A stretch of 64,000 nt of DNA from Centroberyx gerrardi (GCF_048128805.1 NC_135998.1:14855656-14919655); one strand, 5' to 3'; positions 1 to 12,259 are shown, numbered from the stretch's first letter. Numbers and translations are program-made. Notes: generated by a model not told the origin, from the letters alone.

Positions 1-1403
1 CAGGTGTCCAGAGAAGAAGCTGCTGGTGCTCAGGCCGTTGGTCCCTTCGCTGGCCTCCAGCCACACCCTGTCCCCCTGCTCCAGCTGCAGCACTGTGTCT
101 CCCGTTGACGTTTGGCGACCGCCCTGGAAAACCCTGTAGCTGTGCAGCACCAGCTCGCCGTTGCGCCACAGGTCCACGCTTCCCACGGTGATGAAGGACG
201 TGCAGACGAAGCTGAACTGATAGACGCCGGGGATGGCGCAGGTGAACTGCCCCGACCTTGTGCTGTAGTGGTTCTGTCCGTTGTAGATGATCTGACGGAA
301 ATGTATGATTTTATCTGAAGAGGGATTGTAATCGCCCAGTCGGACAGAAAAGGCAGAGTGTAGCTGCGTTGCATTGACGGTGGCGGATGCTGGTCCAGGG
401 GGGCCTCTCATTCCTGTGGCACCTGGGGAGAAACACACAGGCAACGTCACATTCAGACTGAAGGATGGATTATGATTTTGTCGTATACTGTTGAATTTGA
501 ATCTTTTGGGGGTTTTTTTGGGTGCTTTATATGTTGCGTCTGGTCTGGTTTTTGAAAAATTGAAAAGAAAAAGAAAAAATTGATATAAAAATAAAAAAAA
601 TGATGACACAAAGTATAAAAAAAGAAAGATAGATTACAAAAGACTGTTAGAAGTAAGATGCCGTTGTTATGTAAGCTGATGTCATCCCGCCTTTATTACT
701 GTAATGCCCTGTTCTCCTGTCCCAATCAGAAAGCCATAGTACTGACCCAGATTCTACAGTACTCAGATGAAAACTAAAATATAAATCTCTGGACCATATT
801 GCCCCAATTTGTTAGTTTTAGAATTGACTTCACCCCTCGGTCTGGATCCGAGCTATACTGCAGGTCTTTTAACCCCTTCTGAGCTGGAGTGAGCTGATCA
901 GGCCTTTGCTCTCCAGCCCCTCTTTAGCAAAGTGTCATATTTTCACAAATCACCTCTTTTACAGACAGGCTTTTATAGTTTGTTTTTAATCATTTTTCAA
1001 CTTAGATTCTTTTTGTTGTTTTATTTTTCTTCAACCCTGTGTGATTAATTAACATCTGGCAAATTTCACGTTTCTAAACTTTTGTTTATTATTGTTGTGT
1101 TGTCTGTAAAGCACTTCATAGCTCTGTTCTGAAAAATGCTAACAAAATAAAGTTTATTATTATTATTATTCAATATCATCATTCATTCATGTTCAATCTC
1201 TGTGACTTCATATCATTTGTATTATTTGGAAGTTTGGAGCCATTTAAAAGACATTCAGTATATGTACAGTGCATATACATCTTTTAAATAGATAAATAAA
1301 TACTAACATAAATAAAACATAACATATTTGAATTGACTACCTCGTTCTCCTGGGGGTCCTGGTGGTCCTGAGGGTCCTGCTGGTCCAGGAATGAGTTCAC
1401 AAT
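1..1403 (-). CDS. Collagen-like exon plus C1q-domain exon, apparently the 3' part of the peroxidase gene
   Basis: Exon 1403-1341 (63 nt) encodes CELIP followed by Gly-X-Y repeats. Exon 422-1 adds more repeats, for nine triplets in all ([15 protein letters not shown], then GATGMRGPP), then a C1q domain with the typical [13 protein letters not shown] core and SSFFSGHL near its end. Only the last few residues and the stop are missing at the left edge. The last peroxidase exon (donor after 1879) ends one base into a codon. The collagen exon begins with the two bases that complete Asp and ends in phase 1, as the C1q exon requires. No start codon or signal peptide for an independent C1q gene is seen between 1404 and 1878. 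The alternative is a separate C1q gene whose first exon I failed to find. C1q trimers bind pathogen surfaces or other ligands (family knowledge). Confidence 0.8.
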
Positions 1404-2617
1404 CTGCATAGCAAGAGGATGCAGAAGTTTAGGTTATTTAACGTCATACTTAAAAGGAATTATATTTAAAAAATAAAAAATGTGCTGGAATGAATGAACC
1501 AGTTCTTATTTGGAGCAAAGACACCTTCCACCAAGATGACAGAATTTGAGGAAAACAGAGACTGTATGATTTGAGTGTGTAAATTTGGTCCATTACATGA
1601 CAATTACCAGTAGGTGTGATTTCATTATTAAATTATTATTAAAAGTTGATCATAGCATTGTACCAATTAGGACCATATAACGTAGAAAAAGCAGCACTGA
1701 ATCTGACCTCATTTCCACTGACTTCATCACAGTTAGAACCTGGGCCTGCAAGACCAAACACCACATATGAAGCATGATTTTCATACAAGTGATTGGTAAA
1801 GAAATCAATTGACCAATTTAGTGAAACATATACTGTGTGAATGTAAAATCAAAATAGTTTCATGCAGTGCTGTTTCACCTGAGTTCTCTGTGCAGGGTCT
1901 CTCTCTCCAGGCCGACAGGTCCAGGCGCCGGATGTCGGTGCAGCGGACGCGCCTGTTCCTTCTTGACAAGGCATTGAAGGGGTTTTGGGGGACGTTGTTG
2001 ATGCCAGTGTTGTCACAGATGATCTTGGACAGGCTGGCGGAGGACAGTGCGGACCTCTGTCTGGGGGTGAAGATGCCTCGGTTCTCATACCACATCCTGC
2101 AAAGTGCAAAGAAGAGTAGAGCGGAAAGAGATTAGTGCCAGCAGAGATTGCATGAATGAATTACATACATTTAATTTAGTGATATTGTCACAATTAGAAA
2201 TTGAATGCGACTTTTAGTGAATTTAACTTTCTAAACTGAATAAAAATTAATTTCAAATTCAGATTTCTCAATTCAGTTTCAGTTTTCTCAATTCAGATTC
2301 TGCTTCCGGAGACACACGGCCAACAGCACACACTGCTCACTTAGCCAACCACAAGCCATGTGGCACTGTGGCTTGTTCATCTCCTCAGCCAATGAGTGAG
2401 TCTTATTCTCCTCACTTGGTGAAAAACGCTACAAATTGTGTCCTAGCTAATGTACTGGGCAGCAGAGAAGAGTGAGTCAAAACCCAAGGAATAAAGTCCC
2501 ATGTGTCCGGATGTGTGTCTAATGAGACACAAAAATGAATATTATTCCATAGAGTAGGACTGATAAAATGCATATATTATGTCTGCATGTATGTATTCTC
2601 TTTCCCTCTCACACACA

Positions 2618-2678
<61 letters not shown>

Positions 2679-5600
2679 TTAATCACCTGTCACCCTGGCG
2701 GATCTTCTGGAACTGGGTTCCGATGAGGCAGGCGAACAGAGGCCCGACGCGGCCACCGCGGACGAAAGGCTCCGCTACACCTCCCAGCCAGACGTCGATG
2801 TTGGCAGGCGTGCCATAGAGCTGCAGCAGCCTACGGGCCAGGAGTGTGTTGTTCAGGACCCGGCCCAGCTCCGCCTCATTCCTAGGCTCAGACAGCCTGC
2901 AGAACTTGCGCCATGCATTGTAGCCTAGTGGAGTAAACAACAAACATTACATAAATATACAACGAAGAAAAGAGATGAAACATCTGGCAGGATTAACAGA
3001 TGTTTATGCACTGTTAAATGTCTGAGTGAGGCATGTACCAAGCAGGCCATGGTCACGTCCCCTCTGCATGTTGAGAGAGCCCAGGTCCAAAGCCAGGTGC
3101 TGGACGAACTCAAAGAGCCGCTCCCTCAGAGCATCGACCATCATGTGATCCTGAGTGTTCAGTTTAGCTGGTCGACCAATCAAACCACGGAGCAGAGGGT
3201 CAATGCCACCTACACATGGAGAGACAGAAGAGCATGTTAGGTGACAGTTTTATACTGAGTAACAGAAAGACGTGCAGTTATCACTTTACCACTCACCCTC
3301 AAAGACAATTCTCCAGGGGGCGAAGAAGGCCTTGAACAAGGGGACACTGGGAAACTGAGTATTCTCTCTGTAGTTTGCATCCAGACGGGACAACATAGGC
3401 TGGATGGCCAAGTGGGCGAAGCGGTATGCTGCTGTTGCAAACACATTGGAAATGCTGGGGTCAACGTTGGGATTATAGCCGGGGTAGCGGCCGAGCTGTG
3501 TGCGTATCACTTCGTCGCCCACAATATGCGGCAGATAGTCCCGGAACACAAACACCTAGGGGAAGAGATGTTTTTGGTGTTAAGTCATTAAGGTGCAGTA
3601 GTACAGCATCAGACACACATTGGAGATTTAGATGTAAATATGAGTGCTGATAGAGCTGGTTCTGTTACCTGTGTGTAAGCACCCATGATCTTGCGAGCCT
3701 CCTGGTAGAGTGTCTCACTGTCCCACTGTGGGTTGAGTCTCCGCAGTTCACGGGCCAAGCGGTTGTGCTCACGCATAAACAGTGTGTGAATAGACGTCAG
3801 GGCGATGTTCTCATCCACGCGGACATCACCTGAAAGACGGAAACACACATAAAGCAAACAATGGCAAACAGCTGTTTTCACAAGAAAGCTGCCATCAATC
3901 ATTACAACCCATTTGCATCCTGCCAACAAGTCAACAATAGTATACTTTATTTGTGGTGTTAATTTCTTCTTCAGATTAAAAGGTTTTATTTTCAATCTCA
4001 GGCACAAGCAGAGCTCACACTAACCTGCAATGAAACAGGGCACTTCTTGCGCATTTGAGTTGTTGGTGACTCTTGCGCGTGTGGCGCACATGTTCGCCTG
4101 GAGAGTGCTGAAGGGCAGCAGCTCTCGTCCAGAGTCTCTGAACTTCTCGTTGACACGCAGCAGGCCTTCATCGCTGGTGAGATTGCGAAGGTTAAGCGCT
4201 AGCTGTTCCTCGGAGCCATACACCTGGCCAAGATCCAGGAAGGCTGTCAGAGCGTTGATCTGCTCCCTCTTGTTGGCCTCTCCACCAAAATTAAAGGCTG
4301 AGAATCCGGTTCCACAAACGGGTGCTGATCTGAATGTGGGGATGCAGCTGTCCGGGCCAGTGGGCAAGCGGGGGTCGCCGGGAGGAATCTGTTTGTATAA
4401 AAAACAAAAGCCAGAGGTTAGGGACAGGATCTTTTACTGAAAACACAGTGGGGGAACGTAATGGAAAGTGTCTGAGCTTGGCTGTGAGCCGTGTCACCAA
4501 CCGGAATGGGGAAGCAAGGCTCAGTGCGCTCGCAGCTCTCGTCACAGTTCACACCGTTGCTGAAGGAGCGGATGCTGGGTGAGAAGGGTGTGAAGGTGAG
4601 ATCGTGGTCGTTCCACTGGCCGAACAGGGTCACCATGTGAGTGAACTCTCCGTCGCTGACCACGCCCGTATCCGTTGTGCTTAGGATGTTGTTGGAGACC
4701 TGTCTGACCTGGAGGAGAATTGGTTGGTTATATTCTCGATAGTCAAAATGTATTTTACTCAAGGCGATAGTCAGGTATTTCAAGCGTACCAGGGGGAGCA
4801 TGAAGTTGTTGAACGTCCGGTTCCTGTCCCACCCTATTGGTTCGGAGATTCCATCATCATACTTTGCAGGCAGCCAGCGGGTGAAAGGGGTGTTGGAGGC
4901 TCCAAGACGAGGTTTCTTTCTAAAAGCAAACATGAAAGATCGACATTTGGAAACTTCACTTGAGAAACCTGAGGGAAATGTACACATCTTCTGCGGTGTG
5001 TGGCCCAAGATGTTTAGATCTATTGCACAAACATTTCCTCTGATTGTAAGCACCACTCAGCCTCCCTGACTCTCAGTCATGAACAGTGTTGGGGGTAGCG
5101 GGTTACATTTCATACGGTACTCAGATTACATTTTTGTGGTAACAGGTAACTTGATGCGTTCATTTTTCAATTTATGCAATCAGTTATGAGTTACCTTCTA
5201 AAACTTGCATTTCATTACTTTTATTATCCTTTAAAATGGTTACATTTTCAGGTCAAATCAAAAAGAAAAAAAAATTTAAGTATTGCACTACATGACCAGC
5301 AACACAACAATAAACTTCATAACTTGAAATATTTGCATTACTTTGAACTGATCGAAGAAAAGGAACATTAGGAACATTATTGCTAACTGTAAGCTGTGCA
5401 TTGGAGAATTGAAGTGTGTTGTGTTGTGAGCGCTATCTGCTGTTTAGTTTGAGACCAGGCAAGATCAAGGCTCTGCTTCACTAGTTCATCGTATATCAGT
5501 GGTGCCCAAATAAATGAAAGCTCCCTTGCCTTTCAGAGGTTGATGTTTTCTTTAGATAACAATAGATTGTGTACTCAGTTCTGCACAATAAGAGTGAGGT

Positions 5601-7397
5601 CATCAGCAGAAGGTATTTTAAAGTCACATTTTTAAGTGAGTAACTTGAAAGTACTCCAATAAGTTAGTTTTAATAAAGACTAACTTAGTAAAGTAACTAG
5701 TTACTATTTAGGACAAGTAACAAAGTAAAGTAACTAGTTAGTTAGTTTCAAAAGTAACTTTCCCCAACACTAGTCATGAAATAAACAGATTCTAGCCAAG
5801 TTTCCATTAATCCAACATGAATTATAATAAAAACACTGCATGCATGTTTAAAAATGTGCTTTTTTTGTTTCCTTTTTTTTTTTTAAATGTGTGCTTGCTT
5901 TTTAAAAAAAACTGAAAGTGAGCAAAAGATATTAAAGAAATATTAAGTAAATTCAAATGTAATATACCGCCCAAGAAAGTTAGAATAACGTGCTTGGTCA
6001 AAAGGGAGTGTTTTGAGAAAAGGACCACTTTAGATTTCATATTATATAAAAATGCCATAAAAAGTTTTGCTCATTCATCTAAATAAAAGCTATACAGGTT
6101 TTCATTGATCAATATGTTGTCCATATAATGAAGCTACTGACGTTATAGGAACAAAATATCAAAAACTGATACTTGGATTAAAAAATCTTAAAAATGTAAG
6201 CCTGTCTCATGTCATAATAACATTGTTGCTCTTACAGGTTGTTGCAGACGCTGGTGGCTGTGCGATACTTGTCAAGGTTTTGGGTTGTGCGGCAGGATGG
6301 GATCCTGATCCGACCTGCACATCCGGTGATGGTGGTAAGGCTCTTCAGCTGCTCAGCCGTGAGTAAATCTGAACGTGAGAGACAGATTTAGAGGATTCAG
6401 TTTGTGCGTGTCTGTTTTCATTTTTATGTCAAGTCAAGTCAGTTTTTATTTGGCTCACACATTACGAAACCGACACCTCCAACCTTTGACCCTCAATGAG
6501 AACAAGGAAAAATTCCCACAAAAACAATGTGTGTGTGTCTGCCCCTGAGTGTGTATGTATTATGCTGGTGTGCGCATGCTTGTACTAAATTCACTCCTGA
6601 CCTGTCGCATTGAGGGAGCGTTTGTGCACGCGGTGGACCTTGTCGTGCAGCAGTCGGAGGGTTTGTGCCATGTAGTCTGCAGACCTCACTGCTGAGCGCG
6701 TGTCTCCACGGGGCTGCTTCATGAGACGGAGGATGTCGTGAGGCTTCACCACCTCCCTGCGCACTCTGCTGAGACTCCTGACAGAGGAAGAGTTACATAC
6801 GTGGACACATGGTTAAGGTCCCAGAAATAGTGGGGGGATTCTTTCTTTTGTTTTTCTGAGAAACTGACACCAGCCTTTTGTGAGCATTTGTTACCAATGC
6901 TGGCACAAATCAATTGGCTATGAATGGGTCAAAATTGCATACAAGACCTTTCAAACAGTTCTATTATTCTTGCAATTACTAAAGCTAAGGAATTATACTG
7001 ATACTATATATACTATGTGGGATGAAGTAAGCTATAAGGTTGACTCACTCTTCTCTGGAGTACTTGTACGCATCATCGACAATTCTCTTTGCTTCCTCAA
7101 AACAACTTTTGAGGTAAGGACTGCCGAGAGTTTCCCCTGCAAATGAAAAGAAACAGAGATATGAAGTTGATCATCATATGACAAAAGGATTTGAAACTTT
7201 AAAGTTGGGTATGTCATGGTTAAGGTCAAGACCAGAGCAGGTTGATATGCAGTGATATAACTTTACAAATTCAGGCATGATTGGGAATAACAATTTTAGA
7301 AACCTGTCAATTGCATAAAGGATGTACCTGATGGTTTGGAGTGACTGGGCACCAGGCAGAGGCCCAGAGTGAGAAGGACACAGAGCAGAAGCTTCAT
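1..7397 (-). CDS. mpx: Myeloperoxidase/eosinophil-peroxidase-type heme peroxidase with C-terminal collagen-C1q tail (3' end off window)
   Basis: Secreted or granule heme peroxidase that oxidises halides with H2O2 in granulocytes (family knowledge). Coding exons, minus strand: 7397-7328, 7136-7049, 6777-6602, 6368-6236, 4919-4790, 4708-4502, 4388-4025, 3829-3669, 3555-3297, 3209-3039, 2924-2687, 2096-1879, 1403-1341, 422-1. All have GT/AG sites and compatible phases, giving 900 codons to the window edge. Residues 1-20 form a signal peptide. The distal heme motif GQWNDHD holds Gln230, Asp233 and His234; Arg393 and Glu396 lie in DVRVDEN; the proximal ligand is His491 in FAHLAIQP. The position of the MPO-specific heme-linking Met is Asn397, so the protein is EPX/LPO-like there. 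The peroxidase part is about 738 aa, close to human MPO (745). A non-coding first exon is inferred at about 7640-7587. Family assignment is firm; the choice between the symbols mpx and epx is less so. Confidence 0.93.
645..1170 (+). mobile_element. 3' end of an L2-type LINE
   Basis: The left part still encodes a decayed RT C-terminal motif (SRLYYCNAL). The right part is an AT-rich 3'UTR with the aaagcactt...aaataaagtt tail ending in (TTA)n. It lies in the intron between the collagen and C1q exons, antisense to the host gene. LINE class from recalled fish consensus features. Confidence 0.6.
1404..1878. other. Intron between last peroxidase exon and collagen exon
   Basis: It contains no recognised gene. 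A 38-nt exon-like cassette lies on the minus strand at 1745-1708 with AG and GT borders; including it would break the collagen frame (see findings). Confidence 0.5.
2613..2675. repeat. (CA)n microsatellite
   Basis: A nearly pure CA tract in a peroxidase intron, ending 12 bp before the donor of exon 2924-2687. Confidence 0.95.
5084..5772. mobile_element. Non-autonomous hAT-type DNA transposon with 8-bp target duplication
   Basis: The 689-bp element has imperfect terminal inverted repeats (left cagtgttgggg; right end reverse-complements to tagtgttgggg). It is flanked on both sides by GTCATGAA (5076-5083 and 5773-5780), the 8-bp duplication expected of hAT transposases. No transposase ORF. It sits in the large peroxidase intron between exons 6368-6236 and 4919-4790. 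Confidence 0.85.
6421..6530. repeat. Short interspersed-repeat tail in a peroxidase intron
   Basis: The gtcaagtcagtttttattt segment resembles the 3' tails of fish SINE/LINE repeats. It lies between exons 6777-6602 and 6368-6236. Family not determined. Confidence 0.35.
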
Positions 7398-7661
7398 CTC
7401 TGAAACATATAATGAAAGATTATTCAGCATCAAAAATCAATTCACTGCATTTGTTGTCAAGAGTTATACAAAAATAACAATTTATCCTAAGTACTATCTA
7501 AATGTGCAGCATAACATTTAAAAACCAGAGACTGAAATTAAAAAAAAGAGACAAAGAGAAAGAGAGAAATATAAAAATCTTCTTACCAGTGCCTTTGAAG
7601 ATTCTCTATGAACTTCAAAATCTGAAGTAGTTGGTGTTGTGCCTGCTGTAAGTGATGCAGG

Positions 7662-7671
7662 TTATTTATAG
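7662..7671 (-). promoter_or_regulatory. TATA box of the peroxidase gene
   Basis: On the minus strand this reads CTATAAATAA. It lies about 30 bp upstream of a plausible start of transcription near 7640. A short non-coding exon follows, ending at a GTAAG donor (last exon base 7587). The coding exon begins two bases after its acceptor, at ATG 7397-7395. Confidence 0.6.
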
Positions 7672-7805
7672 ACAGCCTGAGGCCTCGCCCCCCAGTGCTG
7701 TTGTTCAGGTGAGGCTAATATCAGTAAATAACAGTTCCTACTTCCTTCTCACTGTCCTAAAGGAAATTGGTTGAACTTATCATCTTATCTTTGGTCTACT
7801 GATAG

Positions 7806-7860
7806 GTTTTTTTTTTGGGAGTTTTTTTTTTTTTTTTTTTTTGGGGGGGGGGGGGGGGGT
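7806..7860. repeat. Poly-T / poly-G homopolymer block
   Basis: Two T tracts, the second about 22 long, are followed by about 18 consecutive G. The block is about 140-190 bp upstream of the peroxidase TATA box. Length may be unreliable in the assembly. Confidence 0.9.
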
Positions 7861-8485
7861 TATTTGGATGACTAATAATAATAATAAATAGTGGTAGTGA
7901 TAGCAACAGTAGTAATAGTAGCAGCATTAGTGGTATTACTATTATTATTTGAATGAAGAATTTTCTTCAACTTTGGCAGCGATATTGATAAAGTTCATTT
8001 GTCTACTCAAAAAATAAACTGTAGAACTAATTTTGTCTCCTGTTTTTTGACATTCATCTTTTATATTTGACAGAAATTGTTTTTTTTTGTCTTTTCTAAC
8101 TAATTATTGGTGGTGCTTACTGATGTTGCCATGCTCTGGCTGATGGCCTACAGTGTTGCCACACTTAAACTGATGAACTTGAGAAAGCAGCTGTAAAGAG
8201 GAAGTGATTTAAACTTATACTGATAAGGAACACTTCAAATTCATTTTGAAAACCAATACTGTTTGATATTGATCAAATAAAAAGTTTGCCTATGTCAGAG
8301 AATTCTACATTGTATTTATATAGGAGGGTTTTGGGTAATTCTTGTACTTCCAGGTGACAGGCCATCCCCATATTAACTTAGGGAGTTAGCCACCAATCAA
8401 TTCATAGTTTGTCTGCAGAGAGGTTTGTACAATAGGGAAAAGAAAGACAAAGTGAAATCCAACATATTTTTTGTCTTGAAACTGA

Positions 8486-8549
8486 CTGTGTGTGTATTTG
8501 TGTGTGCATGCATGTGCATGTGTGCACGTGTGTGTGTGTGTGTGTGTGT
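8486..8549. repeat. (TG)n microsatellite, interrupted
   Basis: TG repeats broken by TGCA units. Confidence 0.9.
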
Positions 8550-9919
8550 ACAGGTGGTTGGAGGGGGGTTGTCTTTTTTTTTTAGTTACTGCATCATCAA
8601 AGAAATGATGTGAAACAATGCAAAACATATACAATGGCTGTTTTGGTGACTTATGGTGGTTCAATGCTCTCAGACATTTCATACTATTGTTCCTTTTATT
8701 TTAGGCATCACCTGTGGTTTAGGGCTTTTAGCCAAATGTTTGTCTTTTTTTACGTTTCCAGGAGTAATGTAATATTCCCTGTACGTAATACAAGGAGCAG
8801 AAGTGTAAGAAAAGTACATAGGCCTAGTCAATGCGGCTTGCCTTACAGTGGCCAAGTGGCCTTGACTGCCGTGTATATAGTGAATAGCATACTGTATGTT
8901 TGTGAAGTTTTACATAAACAGGCTACTTAAATAAAATGAACTTGTATTGTCCAGACATGCAGTTCACTGGGTGTCTGTCAGGTTTTGATCAACTCTCAGT
9001 AGACCTAAACCTCAGCTTTCCTCCAGTTATCTTTTTGACCAAGCTGACAACAAGGAAAGTTGAGAGCAGCAAATTATTTAAGTGTTTGAGAAAGTCTGTT
9101 TAATTGATTGATTGATTGTTGCTCATCATTTCAAAGCGAGAGTTCAATTTGCCTGCTACTTGCTGAACTTTTGTGACACGTTTCCACCAACACAAAATCT
9201 GAGCGGTATATGTTTGCAACACGCACAGGAAAGTTGCATGTCTAGTTCCCCTTAAAGAAAGTCAAAATGCAGAAATTAACAGCATTTGTTGAAACACAGT
9301 TAGTCAACACCTTGACACAGCAAGAAAGTGGCATTTCACCAGCGTGATAGTCAGTGGGGATCTCAACTCTGCTTGGGTGCATTGTGGGCTGGCAGCAGAA
9401 CAGGGTTCAGTTAGGTATTTCCACTTTTACAATCAAGCTAAGATTCTGCATGCGAGTGAGGAGCACAAATATTTAATGATTAAAAACAGACTGAAACTGA
9501 AAACCCCATATTGAATTTAGGATCACCCAGTGAACCTGACACCAGCCTCAACAATGCCACATAGTTATTTTAATGATCATTGTAATTCCCCTGCACTCCA
9601 GGAAATAGAGCTGTATAGTACAATGCATGACTCATTTATCACATTTGCAGGCAAACCCATATTTATCTCCTCTGGGTGTGAACAATAAGTTACTATACAA
9701 GGCAGATTACTGCAGACCTCACCTTTTACCTGCATATAATAAGGAAACACTGTAGTTGGTAATATAGACAATACATTCAAAGAACGGTATATTTTATCGC
9801 CTCTTCCCAAACAGCTTACATAAAAGGAATTTGGAACATGCAAACAGTGTCACACACATTTTTATTCACCTTTAAACCCACTTTTATAAATGGGGCACAT
9901 GCAGATGGCTCAACAGCTT

Positions 9920-9974
<55 letters not shown>

Positions 9975-9986
9975 CACACACACACG
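9920..9986. repeat. Compound (CACG)n(CA)n microsatellite
   Basis: About ten CACG tetramers run directly into a CA tract, as if CpG-bearing units were derived from or eroding into CA. Confidence 0.95.
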
Positions 9987-10804
9987 CGGGTTGGTGAGAC
10001 CTCAGATCTGAAGTTACTACCTTTATTGTTTTTTTTTTTACTGCATTAGTATGAAAGTAATAGCTTCCAGGAAGATTTTAACCTTTGCCAGCAGAAGCAC
10101 AAAAGTTCATCCAGAGTTTTTGGATGTTTTGCTTCTGGCTGAGCAATTGCCAGACATTGAAGGAATCATTATATAGTTACACTACTTACTCAAGTTATTT
10201 ACTGAAATGTAAAGTGACTTTTCCAAAGATATCTCACTTATCAGGTTGAAAACTTTACAGTACTCAGGTATAGACACATGGCACTTCTTTGCATCTGAAT
10301 GAAATTCTATGATAGCTCTATGAATGTATATTTAAGGTAGCATGTTCATAGTCTCTGCACCACCTCAATATAGGCATCTTTATTTTACTTTGAATGAAAA
10401 AACGATTTGTATCCGTTTGCTTCTGTGTTTTTGCATGTGTCTAAATGAATGCCACGAGGTCACGTGAAACAAAACCTCAAGCTGAGAATGTTCCTTTCCC
10501 ATTAATCATAATGATTGTGATAACATTGACACTGAAATACGACAGTAATATGCTACATACATTCTGATCACTGAAAATTATTGGATTTTCCCTGATACTT
10601 CAACTTGATATGGCCTTGTTTTTGCAATATAGAAATGATTTGAACTCCTTATGTGCCTATTCAATCTACCATAATTTTACAAAATTGCTAGCACATTGAT
10701 AAAAGCTTTCTCCTTAGCATGATTAAACATCAAATGATAAATACTTAATACATGTTTAATTGAATTTCATCATAAGTTATATCTTATGAGGTCAAATGAC
10801 CCGG

Positions 10805-11480
10805 AGGAGATAAGATAAGATGAAGTGAATAATCCCTGGGGTGAAATTGGGTCACCGCAACAACAAAGAGTAGGACAGTAGATAAGAATACAACCAATAG
10901 AACTGAAGATTAAAGATGCAGTGTGTGTCATACTAACACTGAGCTCCTATTGGCTTGGAAGAATTCTCACTACGTTGACTGTTGTCGCCGGACTTCCAGG
11001 TTAACAGATGTTTGAAGTTCAGAAAATCAGAATCAGTTTTATTGGCCAGTTAAGTTTGCACATACAAGGAATTCATCTTGGTGGATTGCTCCTGTGGTCA
11101 CATTAGACAAAGACAACACAAACCTTTAAGTTGAAACAAGTAGTATAAAAAAGCTACATAAAGTATAGAAAACTAAAAATTACTAAACATGCACATGGTT
11201 CTGTGTAGGAACCTGACTAATTGCACTGGTGGGATGCTATTGAAGTCGGTGGTAGAGAATAATAATAATAATAGCAAGCAGGAGTGGTCTAGGGAATATT
11301 GGGATATACTAGGATATACTGAGTATATATTTATACCTATATATAACTATACAGCCAGAGCAGAACTGAGTAGTAGAGTGCTATTGTCCCTTTGGTGTTG
11401 TTGGTCCATTTCGGTGCCATTATCCAGAGTGGCTGTGCAGTGAGTGCAGTTCAGTTGTTGATGAGGGCCACAGAGCAGAT
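10805..11480. repeat. Fragments of fish interspersed repeats
   Basis: At 10808-10860 there is a degenerate gataagataaga...aatccctgggg segment, like the repeat tail at 21147-21220. At 11022-11480 there is the frequent fish repeat starting aatcagaatcagttttattggcc, followed by AT-rich sequence. No coding capacity. Family names not assigned. Confidence 0.5.
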
Positions 11481-12259
11481 GTGCAAATGTTCATCATTAG
11501 CCATTCATACTACCAGATTTGATTACTAGATGGTAGTAACATATGTACAGAAATGTGTGCAGAATATCCGCCAGCTTATGTACAATGATCAGATTGTGCC
11601 CAGCATGGCAGATGTACAGTGTTGTCCAGAGGTTAAGAACAGAGCAGTAGCCAACAACAATGCATAGGGACATAGAGACAGTGGATGGCAGTCGGCACAA
11701 CTGGACACTGAGGGCTCATTGGTACACCTCGAAGGGGTCCGGATCCTAAAGATGTTTTGTAGCTGTATGGTATAGTGTAGCAAAGTCATCAACAGGAGGA
11801 AGCACATTATATACCAAAGCAATTTCTCAAGCTAAGGAAAGCGAAGAGGAAGAAGTTTAGTTGGAATGTACTAATATGTTGTCACCAAACTCCACCTACT
11901 CCCTCACAGCTATGGTAACGGCAGGTACTTGGATCCCTCAACCACACACACACGCACAGATGGTTGCATAAACAGTCCCAACTTTATCAGTTGTCTGTGT
12001 CTACTCAGCCCACCCAACTAGGTCTGTGTTTCTTCCCGTAAAAGACTATTACTGCTCCCGACGCCATGCCCAACAGGAAGTACAATTTACTGTTATAAAA
12101 GTGCTTGAACAACCCCATAAAAGTAGCAATACAAATCATCCTTGTTCACTCGAAGCTGGTTCATATAATGCAATAATTCAGATACACACACCAGTCTGAA
12201 ACCTGCTATAGACTTTTGAATTACTAGAATTACTTCATTACTTCTGAATTAAAATCAGC

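Larger units (their letters stand above)
7861..10790. other. Intergenic region, no gene recognised
   Basis: AT-rich DNA without convincing exons. It contains trinucleotide-like runs (7868-7950), a TG microsatellite (8486-8549) and a CGCA/CA microsatellite (9920-9986). The ORFs here are short and resemble no family I know. Confidence 0.6.

Noticed and set aside
2579-2818. ORFs rich in His-Thr or Cys-Val repeats here and at 18707-18918, 25986-26406, 46064-46558 and 51020-51238
   Set aside because: They are products of CA/GT microsatellites read in frame.
4030-4440. Plus-strand ORF of 136 codons
   Set aside because: Antisense shadow of the peroxidase exon 4388-4025, whose minus-strand frame carries the conserved family motifs.
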